Assembly: GCF_030694375.1 (NCBI RefSeq)
Contig: NZ_JAUXYL010000040.1
Span: 272,837-336,836, forward strand
DNA length: 64,000 nt
Source of the DNA: Algoriphagus sp.
GTDB lineage: Bacteria; Bacteroidota; Bacteroidia; Cytophagales; Cyclobacteriaceae
Direction of reading: 5' to 3'
Below the pieces are notes generated by a model. It was not told where the DNA came from. It saw nothing but the letters and a program-made list of their open reading frames with translations, and did not search any database. This document shows positions 46,098-55,938 of the stretch, piece by piece. Position 1 is the stretch's first letter; every line of letters starts with the position of its first letter. The translations under genes and the position numbers were made by a program.

Positions 46098-47189
46098 ATG
46101 AACTTGAATAGAAAATGCACCCAGTTATTTTTTCTACTTTTTCTGATCATCATTATTCCAGGCTGTGACCTGCTGGAAACCCTCAAAAAAAATGAGGAAA
46201 TATCCTATCTCATCTCCAGTTTTGAGTCTTTGAGTAATCCTGAGGTAACTGGCTCGCTCACAGACGACGGCAAACAGCTCAACAACCTCAGGGTGACCAG
46301 GTTCAATGCAAGCGAATCACAGATTACTTTCACCTTAGCTAGCTCTACACTGGTCCCCCTCACTTTTTCCCTACCAGCCAAAAATGGCACCTATGGCATA
46401 AAAAAGGACATCTCCTACAATGAGGATGGGATCGCAGTTTACGCGGATGGAACATCTTTTTATGTAAAATCGGGTTCAGGCACAGTAAGTAGCCATTCCG
46501 CGACTATTTTGGACCTGACACGGGGCAAAATCACCTTTAAATTAAAAGGCGAAGGAATGATTGGCGGTGATGATCCCCGGTCCATTGATCGTCCCATAAG
46601 TTTTGATGTGACCGTAAGCTTCGATAACAGGAATGATCTCGTGGCCACTACTCCGACCAATCCCGGGGGCAGTACAGGCGGTTCGACAGGTGGATCAGGA
46701 ACTTCCTCCTGCGTTAATTTTATCGATGCCAAAGACTTGGTAAGTTACTGGCCTCAAATCAAATCGGGGAATGCCACCGGAACGGGCAAACGTGCAGCCG
46801 GAAATACCATATTCGCAGATTACAAATCCACAGATGTCGCCTTGGTACTGGACGGCACCGCAGCAGGTACGCGCTATGTGGTTCAAATCATGTTTACCCC
46901 ATCCAATTTGGTGGCCAACAAAACTCTGGAGTTTAGAAATGCCGGTACGGGCACCGGACTTACAAATACCGGTGCGGTAGGGCGTCTTATAGCGTTTAAC
47001 GGAACCGTAAATGACGATTGGCGAACTAACAGGGATTTTGGCAAAAACAAGTCCATGGGAACACTCAAGATCCTTACCGTGACTCCTCAAATAACCGGAG
47101 AATACAGCTTTCAAGCATCAGGTGATGGATATCCCAGCCTCAACAAGCAATTTGTAAACGTCAGCGGAACTTTCTGTATTAATCCTTGA
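46098..47189 (+). CDS. lipoprotein of unknown function with Gly/Ser-rich linker
   Basis: This 363-residue lipoprotein has a lipobox IIIPGC. Two beta-rich regions are joined by a repetitive linker (GGSTGGSTGGSG, about residues 194-206). The N-terminal half resembles generic bacterial surface lipoproteins, and the second half includes FVNVSGTFCINP at its end. I recognise no family. Possible surface exposure is suggested only by the linker and the acidic post-lipobox region (DLLETLKKNEE). Confidence 0.65.
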   Translation: MNLNRKCTQLFFLLFLIIIIPGCDLLETLKKNEEISYLISSFESLSNPEVTGSLTDDGKQLNNLRVTRFNASESQITFTLASSTLVPLTFSLPAKNGTYGIKKDISYNEDGIAVYADGTSFYVKSGSGTVSSHSATILDLTRGKITFKLKGEGMIGGDDPRSIDRPISFDVTVSFDNRNDLVATTPTNPGGSTGGSTGGSGTSSCVNFIDAKDLVSYWPQIKSGNATGTGKRAAGNTIFADYKSTDVALVLDGTAAGTRYVVQIMFTPSNLVANKTLEFRNAGTGTGLTNTGAVGRLIAFNGTVNDDWRTNRDFGKNKSMGTLKILTVTPQITGEYSFQASGDGYPSLNKQFVNVSGTFCINP

Positions 47190-47237
47190 TGGCGGGGAAA
47201 TGGGTTGGACGATTTCTATCTGATGATAAGTTTCCTT

Positions 47238-47330
47238 CATCAATAGGAATACGGTCTAAGTCCATTTTTTAACAAATCATCTGACTGTAATTCCCCTCCA
47301 TCAATAGGAACGTGGCTTTAGCCCGTTCCT
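47238..47330. repeat. pair of CATCAATAGGAA repeats, one with a hairpin
   Basis: CATCAATAGGAA occurs at 47238-47249 and 47299-47310. The second is followed by a stem in which AGGAACG (47306-47312) pairs with CGTTCCT (47324-47330), with GGCT/AGCC stacked inside. Confidence 0.6.
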
Positions 47331-47384
47331 CATGGAATCTATCAATTTAACAGAGCTCAATCCCTTGATGGGGCAACTCAACCG

Positions 47385-48338
47385 CTATCCTCCAGTCACC
47401 CCAACCGCGCAAATCGGATCATTGGTCATAATGGCCAAAGAAGTGACCAAATACAAAACTATGCCATCCGAATCACTGAAATACTCCGCTTGCATCACCC
47501 CAAAATAATCCCGGATTTCTCCCAGTTTTTGCCCTTTCCCCACCTTGTCTTCCAGCGCTACCGCAGGATACCAGCAGCCATCAAGTGTTGCCGTAGTAAC
47601 CAACATCTTCTCCAAAAAAGCTACCTCATGCCGAACCACAGTACCGGGAAGCACGGCAAAGGATCGGAGCACATTGATCACCGCTGTTTTGTATTGTGCT
47701 ACTTCAACGTGGTTCCAGCGTCCACATTGACCCAACTCGGCCAAAAAACCCGGAGTTCCAACCTTAGCCGCAGCACCGATGGAGCCATTGTCGGAGACCG
47801 AACCCACCACATAGGGGAATCCGAGCAGGGCAGAAGCTTGCCTTGATTGCTCCGCCACTTCCGATCCGCCCAATTCGGAATAAATCACGAAAGGAACCAA
47901 GCCCTCATGGATATCACCTCCATGCAAATCCAGAAAGAAATCAGCCGCTTGCTGAAACTGATGGACCTGATACGCGATTCGCTCGCTTACGGAACCCAGC
48001 GCTTTGCCCGGAAAAACCCGATTGAGATTCTTTCCATCATAGGGTCCATAGTATTGCATTCGGGCCAAAAATGCGGCAGGATTTACCGGGTGGATAATCA
48101 GGATCGTCCCCGAAACTTCCGACGGATCCAATTCATTGGCAAGTTGGATCGCCGTCTCAATGCAGGGATATTCTCCACCATGAACTCCGGCGGTCAAGAG
48201 AATTGACTTACCGGGATTTGCACCATGGATAAAAGTAAAGGGCATTTCCACGGGAGTTCCGGACACCCGAATATAGCCTCTGGATTTGGAGTTTGGACTG
48301 GTCTCGTCCGGGAGATAGGATTGAATTAAATCGATCAT
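47385..48338 (-). CDS. succinylglutamate desuccinylase/aspartoacylase-family zinc hydrolase
   Basis: The ATG at 48338 gives 317 residues. The M14-like zinc site is visible as GVHGGEYPCIE (His and Glu ligands) and LDLHGGD (third ligand), with NPAAFLARMQYYGPYDGKNLNR supplying conserved Arg/Asn substrate residues; the key parts are YYGPYDG and NLNR. The family deacylates amino-acid derivatives. Substrate unknown. It is monocistronic; the gap 48339-48708 holds two GTCCACAG repeats near 48569-48597 and no gene. Confidence 0.85.
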   Translation of the reverse strand: MIDLIQSYLPDETSPNSKSRGYIRVSGTPVEMPFTFIHGANPGKSILLTAGVHGGEYPCIETAIQLANELDPSEVSGTILIIHPVNPAAFLARMQYYGPYDGKNLNRVFPGKALGSVSERIAYQVHQFQQAADFFLDLHGGDIHEGLVPFVIYSELGGSEVAEQSRQASALLGFPYVVGSVSDNGSIGAAAKVGTPGFLAELGQCGRWNHVEVAQYKTAVINVLRSFAVLPGTVVRHEVAFLEKMLVTTATLDGCWYPAVALEDKVGKGQKLGEIRDYFGVMQAEYFSDSDGIVLYLVTSLAIMTNDPICAVGVTGG

Positions 48339-48708
48339 GCTGTTGCTTATTCTTAGGATCGGAAAGTACAAAAGAAATCGGTCTTAACATGAGACGGATG
48401 TTCAGCAAAATTCACCTTGGAAAATGACCCTTGACAGCGGATGATGATGCGTCACTTCCAAAGTATATTTTTAATTTTTGGGCAAGATTGCGAAGAATAA
48501 TAAATTATTTGATTATCCGCAATCCTGCCAGTAAGTTAGATTAGGCTATATAAAGTTGCGGCTAATCGTCCACAGACAACGGTCGACAGTCCACAGCACG
48601 TTCAAATGAACTTAAAACAACATTTAATAGGGTTACTGGTAAGAAAGCGGATATATATAATAAATTATTTTCAATCCTCAACTTTTGTACAACTAATTCC
48701 ATCAAACC

Positions 48709-49611
48709 ATGCCTGATTCGCCAGACCCGATAGAAAAGCGTCTTCAACTCAAGATGGCCGAACGCCTGAAACTGGATCACTTGCCTCGCTGGGTGCATGG
48801 GATTGGTCTGGGCGGTACGGCACTGGTTTTTCTGCTGTCTCTTCTGGTATTTGCTCTATTCAGGGAGGTGCCCGTATGGGCCGATTGGGTGCCGGCGGAT
48901 GAATTTCTCCATCCCGAGTATGCGGAGCGCATGTATCCCGACAGCGTCTTTCGCACCCGGATGAATACCTGGTCCAACCTGGTTTATGTCTGTTTTGGTT
49001 TTTATGCCATTGCCTTGGCCATCTACGATTGGAAGCGAAAGCTGCCCCTAACGCGGTGACACCTCACTTTCGCTCCTGTGCAAACCTTTCTTTTTGGACT
49101 GTCAGGGATTTATTTGGGATTGGGAAGCGGCTTTTTTCATGCTTCCCTGACCCGATATGGACAGCAGTGCGACGTAGGGGCGATGTATGCCACGCTGATA
49201 TGCCTGGTTGCCCTCGCCCTTGGGAGTTGGCTGCCGCGAATTCGTGTACCCAAAACCCATCAAATTCTTCCTTCCTGGCCTGTGTTGGCGCTTTTGGTGA
49301 TTTTTGGTTCCCTGTATTTTACCTATTACAAGTGGGACTATTCCTTTGGCAAGATCTCGGGCTATCTCAGCGGGGTGCTGATTCTCTTTGCGGGAGTCAG
49401 TGCGATCACTCCGGGCAAATACCTGCAAATTCGCTGGTTTGTGGGAGGAGTGGTGGCGATCGTGCTGGGTTCCCGAATCCGGGATCTGGACATCGCCGGT
49501 GAGTTTTCCGGGCCGGATTCCCTGCTACAGGGTCATGCGGTCTGGCACCTGATTACCTGTTTGATGTATGTGTGCTTGTTTTTATACTTTCGGTCGGAGG
49601 AGCGGGAATGA
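48709..49611 (+). pseudogene. ceramidase-like membrane hydrolase interrupted by one in-frame TGA
   Basis: Two adjacent reading frames, 48709-49059 (116 codons) and 49078-49611, are in the same phase and separated by one TGA (49057-49059). Read through, they give a 300-codon integral membrane protein of the CREST superfamily resembling alkaline ceramidases: TRMNTWSNLVYVCFG, GLGSGFFHASLTRYGQQCD and GHAVWHLITCLMYV supply the conserved Ser, zinc-site His/Asp and final His residues. About seven hydrophobic segments are visible. The stop follows KLPLTR, before HLTFAPVQTF. A nonsense mutation, sequencing error or readthrough could explain it. Confidence 0.75.
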
Positions 49612-49818
49612 GAGATTGACCTTCGGGTTTGTCGGAGTTTTAATAATTGATTCCTGTTTTTACTAATTCACAGTGGTTTTTTCAAATTCAGTAAAAACAA
49701 TTCATCCATGATATCAGCAGATTGAAATCCATTTTTAGTCATCTGAACCTGCTTTTTTATGGCTTTAAAAACACAGCCTTGCCACGCTAGTTAATTGGTT
49801 ATTAATCCTTTAACCAAA

Positions 49819-50811
49819 ATGATCAAATCAATGAAGAATTCAATTAATCAACTTATCAGAGGAGGACTGATGTTAGTCCTAGTAGCATTCATGGCCTCCT
49901 GCTCGGAGATAGAAGAGCAAACAGCCCCTATGGCAAGCAGTACCCTTAAGAGTATTCCCGAAGTCCTTAAATCATTGGAAACAGGTGATGAAGGACAAAA
50001 TACCAATGCCCGAAAAAGTGCAGGCAACACCTATGCTACCTTCAATGCAGCTTTGGGAAAGTCAGGATTAGCTTCTGTGTTTGCAAAAAATGAATTGACT
50101 GTTTTTGCTCCAACTGATGCCGCCTTCGCCGAGCTTAATCTCAATCCTGGTAATATCGGTTCGGTAGAAGGACTGACTGATATTCTTCTTTATCATGTGG
50201 TAGCTGGTTCTGTCTTTGCAGCGGATTTAACAGAATGTTTTGTGCCTACAGTAAATGGAGCTGCTGTAGAAATCACGCTAATGGGTGGTCCTAAAGTCAA
50301 TGACGCCAATATTATTTTGGTTGATAAGCAAGCGCGAAATGGTGTGATTCATGGAATCGACAAGGTCTTGTTTCCACCAACTAAGAACATTATGGAATTG
50401 GTCAACACCACTCCGGGTTTTAGCATTTTGAAATTTGCGCTTGAGGCAACCGGCTTGGACGCAACAGTTGCTACGACTAATAATCTTACCGTTTTTGCTC
50501 CGACAGATGTTGCTTTTGGGGAATTGGTGGTCGAGTTGGGTTTTGCTGATTTGGATGCCTTGGTAGCCGCAGTTGGTTTGGATGGATTGGAGAGTGTCTT
50601 GAAATACCATGTTTTTGCAGGTGGCCGCGTGTATTCTTCTGACTTGACCAATACAGACATTACCATGTTCTCGGGTGAGGATGTCACTGTAGATGTATCA
50701 GGTCCTAAATTAATCGACGTGAGAGGCAGAGAGTCTATGATCATCGCTACGGATATTCAAGCTACCAATGGTGTGGTGCATGTAATCGATACAGTGATTT
50801 TGAATTTCTAA
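49819..50811 (+). CDS. lipoprotein with two fasciclin (FAS1) domains
   Basis: The ATG at 49819 gives 330 residues, with a signal ending in the lipobox MASC. Two FAS1 domains follow: about 70-190 (LTVFAPTDAAFAEL, LLYHVVAGSVF, NGVIHGIDKVLFP) and about 195-330 (LTVFAPTDVAFGEL, LKYHVFAGGRVYSSDL, TNGVVHVIDTVIL). FAS1 domains mediate adhesion; such lipoproteins are outer-membrane anchored in Bacteroidota. A TTG at 49795 is an unlikely alternative start. Confidence 0.92.
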   Translation: MIKSMKNSINQLIRGGLMLVLVAFMASCSEIEEQTAPMASSTLKSIPEVLKSLETGDEGQNTNARKSAGNTYATFNAALGKSGLASVFAKNELTVFAPTDAAFAELNLNPGNIGSVEGLTDILLYHVVAGSVFAADLTECFVPTVNGAAVEITLMGGPKVNDANIILVDKQARNGVIHGIDKVLFPPTKNIMELVNTTPGFSILKFALEATGLDATVATTNNLTVFAPTDVAFGELVVELGFADLDALVAAVGLDGLESVLKYHVFAGGRVYSSDLTNTDITMFSGEDVTVDVSGPKLIDVRGRESMIIATDIQATNGVVHVIDTVILNF

Positions 50812-50835
50812 TCCTTTGTGATTAAAATGAGTTTC

Positions 50836-50869
50836 AAAGCTCTTCCTGTACCGGGAGAGCTTTTTTTTT
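50836..50869 (+). terminator. terminator after the fasciclin gene
   Basis: AAAGCTCT (50836-50843) pairs with AGAGCTTT (50856-50863), followed by T7. Beyond it, 50880-51050 shows no gene. Confidence 0.88.
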
Positions 50870-51049
50870 GCTTTAAGAAGAATTGGGAGGTTGTAGGGCA
50901 GACATTGAAGAGGGATTAGGTCCTGATTATAAAGAATTTAGAAATCAATTTAGGTAGTTACGAATGGTGCTAACTGTTATTTTTTCTGCTTCCCAATCCG
51001 CTTTGGGAACTGAAATCTGCAATTCGCTATCCCACCAATGAGAATTGGG

Positions 51050-51310
51050 GAAGGTTGTATTGGCCTGAACTGCTTCTCAAAAAGGCTCCATGGCAGACTG
51101 GAGTCCGATATAAATCCCTTGAAAAACCACTTATAGGAAACCTGAAATTAGCCTGAAAAAATACAAGCTGGTCATCTTTGTATACAGCGCTTTCTGGCAT
51201 GGTTACGATTGGTAAAACAGTAAACTTGCTATCAAATCCAACCGGGAATTCTGGATCGACAATAACAAATGAAATTTGCAACCGGATCTTGAAAGTAATA
51301 CCAATTACTA
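51050..51310 (+). pseudogene. vsr pseudogene, 5' and central part
   Basis: Clear similarity to the intact vsr at 57871-58359 over its middle: PELLLKKA, GVRYK, KYKLVIFV, then FWHGYDW and a REFWI counterpart. Stops (TGA near 51154, TAA after HGYDW) and at least one frameshift break it. Homology stops near the region equivalent to the DEEVNQFY segment, and resumes at 54539 on the far side of the helicase gene. Confidence 0.8.
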
Positions 51311-51532
51311 AGCAAAAAGGGTAGATTTTTAGTAGGTGTTGGATATTTAGATGATTAGTTCTAAGTTTAACTTTTACTAAAAAGGATTTACAAATAGCGT
51401 AAGCCTAATCTAATTTGTCAAATTTTACTCTTTATAGATGTTTCAAAAAACAAATATTTTGAAGGGGTATATACTGATCAACGTTTTAACGAGATGAGCT
51501 TTCAAGTCCATGAAATTTAAATTTCCCGCGAA

Positions 51533-54517
51533 ATGATTGACAAAAAAATCACTTCACTTATTGGTAAAGCCATCCGGGAAGGGAAATTTCTGAACATTAC
51601 CTACAAAAACAAGGAAGGGGAGATTACACCTTTTTGGGTCAGCATCCTTGATATAAGCGCAAAAGATGAACTGTGGGTAAACATGTTTAATGTGACAAAG
51701 GATGAACCACTCCTAGGCAAAAAAATATTTATTTCATCGATCCAGAGTGCTGAAATCCTAAAATTCTCCCATAGTGAATCTACAGAAAAACTGATCAAAA
51801 AGCTGGATGAGGATGAAAGTTTACAGGTCTATGAATTTGACCGGTATGATAACAACATATTGAATTACTTTCTGGAATGCTACAAAGCCAATAAAGATCC
51901 CTTCTTGCACAAATCCCATTTGATCCAGAGAGTGGATTTGGAAGAATTGGCAAAGGAAAACCCATATTCCTTAAAGGACGAACAGCTGAAACAGATCATA
52001 AAAGAGATCTATCACAACGATTACCGCAAGTATTATGAATACGAGCTTGCGATCAGTGAGTTTTCAATTGATTTACCCACTAAAGGCAAATTTGTGATTG
52101 CCTACAGAAAGCTCACCCTTGATCCTGTAAACAAAAAATTACATGTGGGTAGCAAAACACAGTTCAATTCCAATTTCTATATAAAAGACGTAAAGCACTC
52201 CTTGGCTTATTACACTGATTTAAATCCGACTGATTTTGAAGCAGTTTACACCAAGGATCAATCGGAAGCCATAGAATTGTTGAGAGGTAATTTCAAAACT
52301 GGCGAATTGATCAATACAAGGCCGGAACTAGTTGTTTTAGGATATGCGCAGATAGATATAGCTGGGATTTACGACAACATCCATGCAGAATATAAGAAGG
52401 ATGAAATTGAAGTTCCGTTGAAGGCTTTCTTTCAAAAACTGTCATTGCTGGATAGGAAAAACCGAAAGGAGCCGCACATCGTGCTGTACGATCAGAACAT
52501 AAATATTGATCAGATTCAAACTATATATAATGCACTGAAATACCCCATCACCTATGTGCAGGGACCACCGGGAACGGGTAAAACCCAAACTATTTTAAAT
52601 ATCATTGTCAATTGCCTTACGAATGGCAAAACGCTATTGATCTCGTCAAACAACAATGTGCCCATTGACGGGATTAAAGACAAGTTATACTTGGGCAAAT
52701 ACCGAAACAAAGAAATAATGCTTCCAGTACTTCGGCTTGGAAACAATGAGTGCGTAACACAAGCCATCAAGGCAATTAAGGAATGGTTTGCTTTTGAAAC
52801 CAATGATGTGCCAAAGGAAAAACTGCTGTATAATCTCAAAGAAACGTCAAAAGAGAAAAACCGAAAATTGCTTGAGAAAATTCAAAATCATGAGACTAGA
52901 ATTGAACAGTCGCAAAACCTCGAGTTTGTAAGCAGTCTGCTGTCAAAAGCCGGCAATCATTTGCTGGAAAAGGAAAAACTTGCCATTGAAGAGAAACTGA
53001 GTCAGATACCGGAGACCAAAAATGATGATCTGGACAATTTATATGAAGTCATCAAAGACAATCACCAGCTTTTGCAGTTTTTCTACTATGAATCTCTAAG
53101 ATACGTAAAACGACTCAGATCCAAGGAATATGCTGATCTAATAGAAATACTCCAGATTGAAGAATCCGAAAAACAAATAAGAGAATTCAATAAATGGATT
53201 GCGATTGATGAGAACCTGGAAAAGCTCAGCAAAGTATTTCCCATTATACTTACTACCAATATCTCGAGCCGCAAGCTTGGACGGAAATTTAAGTTTGATT
53301 TACTCGTAATAGATGAAGCGGGTCAATGCGATATTTCCACTAGCTTGATTCCTATTTCAAAGTGCCAAAACATGGTTCTTATTGGCGACACAAACCAGTT
53401 GAAGCCGATTGTCGTTTTTGAAGAGAGTACTGGCCATCAACTGATGCGGATGTTCGGTATGGACAGTACCTATGATTATCACAATAATTCTATCCTGTCA
53501 CTATACAAGAGGATAGATAATATTTCCAGGGATATTTTGCTGAGCTATCATTATCGCTGTGGAGAAAAGATTATCAACTATTCAAACATGCGGTTCTATG
53601 AAAACAAGCTTAACCTTTCGAAGATTAAAACTAAAGGGGAGCTGAAGCTGATTGATGTGAATAATGTAAATCAACAGAATAGAAATGCCTCAATTGATGA
53701 AGCGGCAGAGATCGTAAAATACATTGCAGACCATCAATTAAAGGATGTTTTCATCATCACCCCCTTCCGCAACCAAGAAGCAGTTTTGAATCATTACCTG
53801 GGAAGGGCAAAAGCCAATAATGAAATAGACAATTCTGTAAGTTGTGGTACGATTCACAAAATTCAAGGGCAGGAGAACAGAACCATTATCATATCCACCT
53901 CCCTATCAAGAAATACTTCTCCCAAAACCTACGACTGGATAAAGAACAACAGCCAGCTAATCAATGTCGGAGTCACAAGGGCCCAGGAAAATTTGATTGT
54001 GGTTGCTGATAAACGAGCTATAGATATACTGTCGAGAAAAGATGATGATCTATACGCGCTGGTTGATTATGTTCAAAAAAACGGCACAACTCAGATCCCG
54101 CAAAGCACCGCAAACAGGTTTACCATCGGGTTTTCGAATGACTCAAAATTTGAAGATGAATTCTACAAAACGATGAGCCACTATTGCTCCGTCCAGGGTA
54201 GCCGATTTGAAAGAAATGTGAAAGTTTTGGATGTCTTGCCGGAAGAAATCGATAATCAAGCGGTCAACAAGAAGGAATTTGATGGGGTGATTTATCTGGG
54301 TCGGGTACCAAAGGTTGTCTTTGAAATCAACGGCGCAGAACACTACAGAAGCAGAAAGCGGATTGAATCGGATAAAATAAAAATGGAACTGCTCCGATCC
54401 AAAGGAATCAACTTAATTACCATTCCAAATCCCTACGTCAAACATTACGAATTCATCCGGGAATTGATGAATAAGATCAAAGGAGGTGTGTACCAAAAAT
54501 CATTGTTTGATGGATAG
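51533..54517 (+). CDS. SF1 (Upf1/Dna2-like) helicase with C-terminal nuclease-like domain
   Basis: This 994-residue protein has an unassigned N-terminal region (1-320), then an AAA_11/AAA_12-type helicase: Walker A GPPGTGKT at 344-351, DEAG at 594-597, SYHYRCG, and VGVTRAQENLIV. A coiled region sits between the two motor halves (about 420-560). The C-terminal 110 residues resemble a Vsr/DUF559-type PD-(D/E)xK fold (D917, FEINGAEHY with E931), with Asn in place of Lys. The combination is typical of antiphage or restriction proteins. It lies between two pieces of a vsr pseudogene. Confidence 0.85.
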   Translation: MIDKKITSLIGKAIREGKFLNITYKNKEGEITPFWVSILDISAKDELWVNMFNVTKDEPLLGKKIFISSIQSAEILKFSHSESTEKLIKKLDEDESLQVYEFDRYDNNILNYFLECYKANKDPFLHKSHLIQRVDLEELAKENPYSLKDEQLKQIIKEIYHNDYRKYYEYELAISEFSIDLPTKGKFVIAYRKLTLDPVNKKLHVGSKTQFNSNFYIKDVKHSLAYYTDLNPTDFEAVYTKDQSEAIELLRGNFKTGELINTRPELVVLGYAQIDIAGIYDNIHAEYKKDEIEVPLKAFFQKLSLLDRKNRKEPHIVLYDQNINIDQIQTIYNALKYPITYVQGPPGTGKTQTILNIIVNCLTNGKTLLISSNNNVPIDGIKDKLYLGKYRNKEIMLPVLRLGNNECVTQAIKAIKEWFAFETNDVPKEKLLYNLKETSKEKNRKLLEKIQNHETRIEQSQNLEFVSSLLSKAGNHLLEKEKLAIEEKLSQIPETKNDDLDNLYEVIKDNHQLLQFFYYESLRYVKRLRSKEYADLIEILQIEESEKQIREFNKWIAIDENLEKLSKVFPIILTTNISSRKLGRKFKFDLLVIDEAGQCDISTSLIPISKCQNMVLIGDTNQLKPIVVFEESTGHQLMRMFGMDSTYDYHNNSILSLYKRIDNISRDILLSYHYRCGEKIINYSNMRFYENKLNLSKIKTKGELKLIDVNNVNQQNRNASIDEAAEIVKYIADHQLKDVFIITPFRNQEAVLNHYLGRAKANNEIDNSVSCGTIHKIQGQENRTIIISTSLSRNTSPKTYDWIKNNSQLINVGVTRAQENLIVVADKRAIDILSRKDDDLYALVDYVQKNGTTQIPQSTANRFTIGFSNDSKFEDEFYKTMSHYCSVQGSRFERNVKVLDVLPEEIDNQAVNKKEFDGVIYLGRVPKVVFEINGAEHYRSRKRIESDKIKMELLRSKGINLITIPNPYVKHYEFIRELMNKIKGGVYQKSLFDG

Positions 54518-54538
54518 GATCCTATTGTTCTTACTTAA

Positions 54539-54620
54539 GAAGTGAATGATTTCTATCAAGCCAAAGGATGGACCGTATTGAGGTTTTGGGATTTTGAGGT
54601 GAAAGGAGGTTTGGGATTCT
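54539..54620 (+). pseudogene. vsr pseudogene, 3' part
   Basis: This fragment matches the 3' part of the intact vsr: codons for EVNDFYQAKGWTVLRFWDFE, then VKGGLG, against EVNQFYRSKGWTVLRFWDFE and VKGELG. It begins at almost the same gene position where the fragment at 51050-51310 ends, which suggests one ancestral gene split by about 3.2 kb. Confidence 0.8.
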
Positions 54621-54853
54621 GTTTAAATTCTAATTTGAATAATAAACCCCAACATTCTTAATACCTACCTTTTCTGATACGGCCTAATTCTTCCATCCAT
54701 CCCCGTCAACTACTGACACAAAAACCGCCATCATTACATTTTTAACAGATTGATGGAAATGGGCTGCTATTTTTGACCAATATTCTCAAGGAGTCATGTC
54801 TATAATCAAGGAAAGTCTCCTTCAATGAGAAAAATCAAAAATCAATCATTCAA

Positions 54854-55009
54854 ATGAACATTGAAAAAATCGAAACTGCTTTGACCTCAGCCTTGTCACT
54901 TTTGTTTAATGAATTGAGCGTAATTGAATCAGAAGACTTAAGAAACGAATTTTTGATAGTAACTGATTTGCTGGAAAATGGAATTAAAGAAATCAATGCT
55001 GCTAAATAA
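54854..55009 (+). CDS. 51-residue protein of unknown function, copy 1
   Basis: The ORF from ATG 54854 to TAA 55009 encodes MNIEKIETALTSALSLLFNE, then LSVIESEDLRNEFLI, and ends KEINAAK. It is an acidic, probably all-helical product without a signal peptide. A paralogue of identical length lies at 58458-58613, sharing SALSL, SVIESEDLRNEF and DLLE. Conservation at protein level, with substitutions concentrated at the N-terminus, supports real coding. Both copies follow vsr sequences, and both stops are followed by AAAAAAGTC. Function unknown. Confidence 0.6.
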   Translation: MNIEKIETALTSALSLLFNELSVIESEDLRNEFLIVTDLLENGIKEINAAK

Positions 55010-55298
55010 AAAAGTCCTATCCGAATGAAGGGTGTGGATTTCAATTTATTCTCTCTTTTGAGGAAGAAAAGGAACTTTGCTTTACTGAGTAGCCTGAAGA
55101 GCTAGGAGTGAGGGAGTAAACTCGAAAATTGAGGGTGAAAAACGGTGAAACAAAAGGGATTGTCAACTCCAAAGCCCATAATAGGGGAATTCACAATTGC
55201 AATCAGCCCTTCTTCCCCTAAATATTAATCGGATAGGCGCGGTGGCCGACGCAAAAGCGGGCCAGCGTTCGGGTTTGCGCGTGGAAGCTTTTTTGCGT

Positions 55299-55336
55299 CT
55301 TGATTTTTTCGTTCTTTTTCATCAAGGAAAAAGAAC
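55299..55336. other. hairpin with possible pseudoknot
   Basis: GTTCTTTTTC (55311-55320) and GAAAAAGAAC (55327-55336) form a perfect 10-bp stem. The 6-nt loop ATCAAG (55321-55326) is complementary to CTTGAT at 55299-55304 just upstream, so an H-type pseudoknot is possible. It sits 48 nt past the 3' end of the gene on the other strand. Of the 54.6-55.3 kb gap only the 51-codon ORF is coding. Confidence 0.6.
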
Positions 55337-55383
55337 ATAAAAGAAGAGAACGAGGGATGCTGGCCACTACCATTTCTTTGTTT

Positions 55384-55938
55384 TTAGACCTCATACCCCT
55401 TCACCACCCCCTCCAAAAACTCCCCAATATCCCTGCCGTCAGTGACCTGATCATCGGTCAACTCGAACTCCTCAAACTCATGCCATTCATGATCCACCTC
55501 CGGATTGTAAGGCTGAGTGTGTAGCCTGGGCAAGCCCCAATCCTGCGGAACAAAAAACTCCTCCGAAATCAGCTTTTTCTTCAATAGGAGCGTAGCCTCT
55601 TCAACCATTATTTCACTGAGATTGGCGAAGACCACACTCCCAAATTTCTTGTAATTATGCGCATCGCGGTAACGGTAGTTTAGGCGAAGGTTTTTTGCCT
55701 GACACACCCGTTCCAAAAAATCATCCAGATCAGCTTCACTTGTAAAAGTAGCATGTGCTTCTAAACCAGACTCGAAATACTGAATCAGCCTTAAAAGACT
55801 GTGAAAATAGTAATACCACTGCCCTTCATGATTATAGATATAGATAGGTTTGATGCCCTCAGCACTCTCCAGATAAAGCACATCTATTGATCTTGAAGGA
55901 CGAATATATTCTGTGGTAACGGATACGAACTTGCGCAT
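55384..55938 (-). CDS. hypothetical protein
   Basis: The ATG at 55938 gives 184 residues (55974 would add twelve). The product has a tyrosine/aromatic-rich central region (GQWYYYFHSLLRLIQYFESG), a mid-protein EADLDDFLERVCQ helix, and an acidic C-terminus (WHEFEEFELTDDQVTDG). I recognise no family. No neighbour shares an operon with it. Its place in the island and its isolated status do not suggest a role. Confidence 0.5.
   Translation of the reverse strand: MRKFVSVTTEYIRPSRSIDVLYLESAEGIKPIYIYNHEGQWYYYFHSLLRLIQYFESGLEAHATFTSEADLDDFLERVCQAKNLRLNYRYRDAHNYKKFGSVVFANLSEIMVEEATLLLKKKLISEEFFVPQDWGLPRLHTQPYNPEVDHEWHEFEEFELTDDQVTDGRDIGEFLEGVVKGYEV

Noticed and set aside
51300..51532. Possible promoter or gene upstream of the helicase
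   Set aside because: No TANNTTTG element with a proper -33 TTG was found, and no frame there is convincing.
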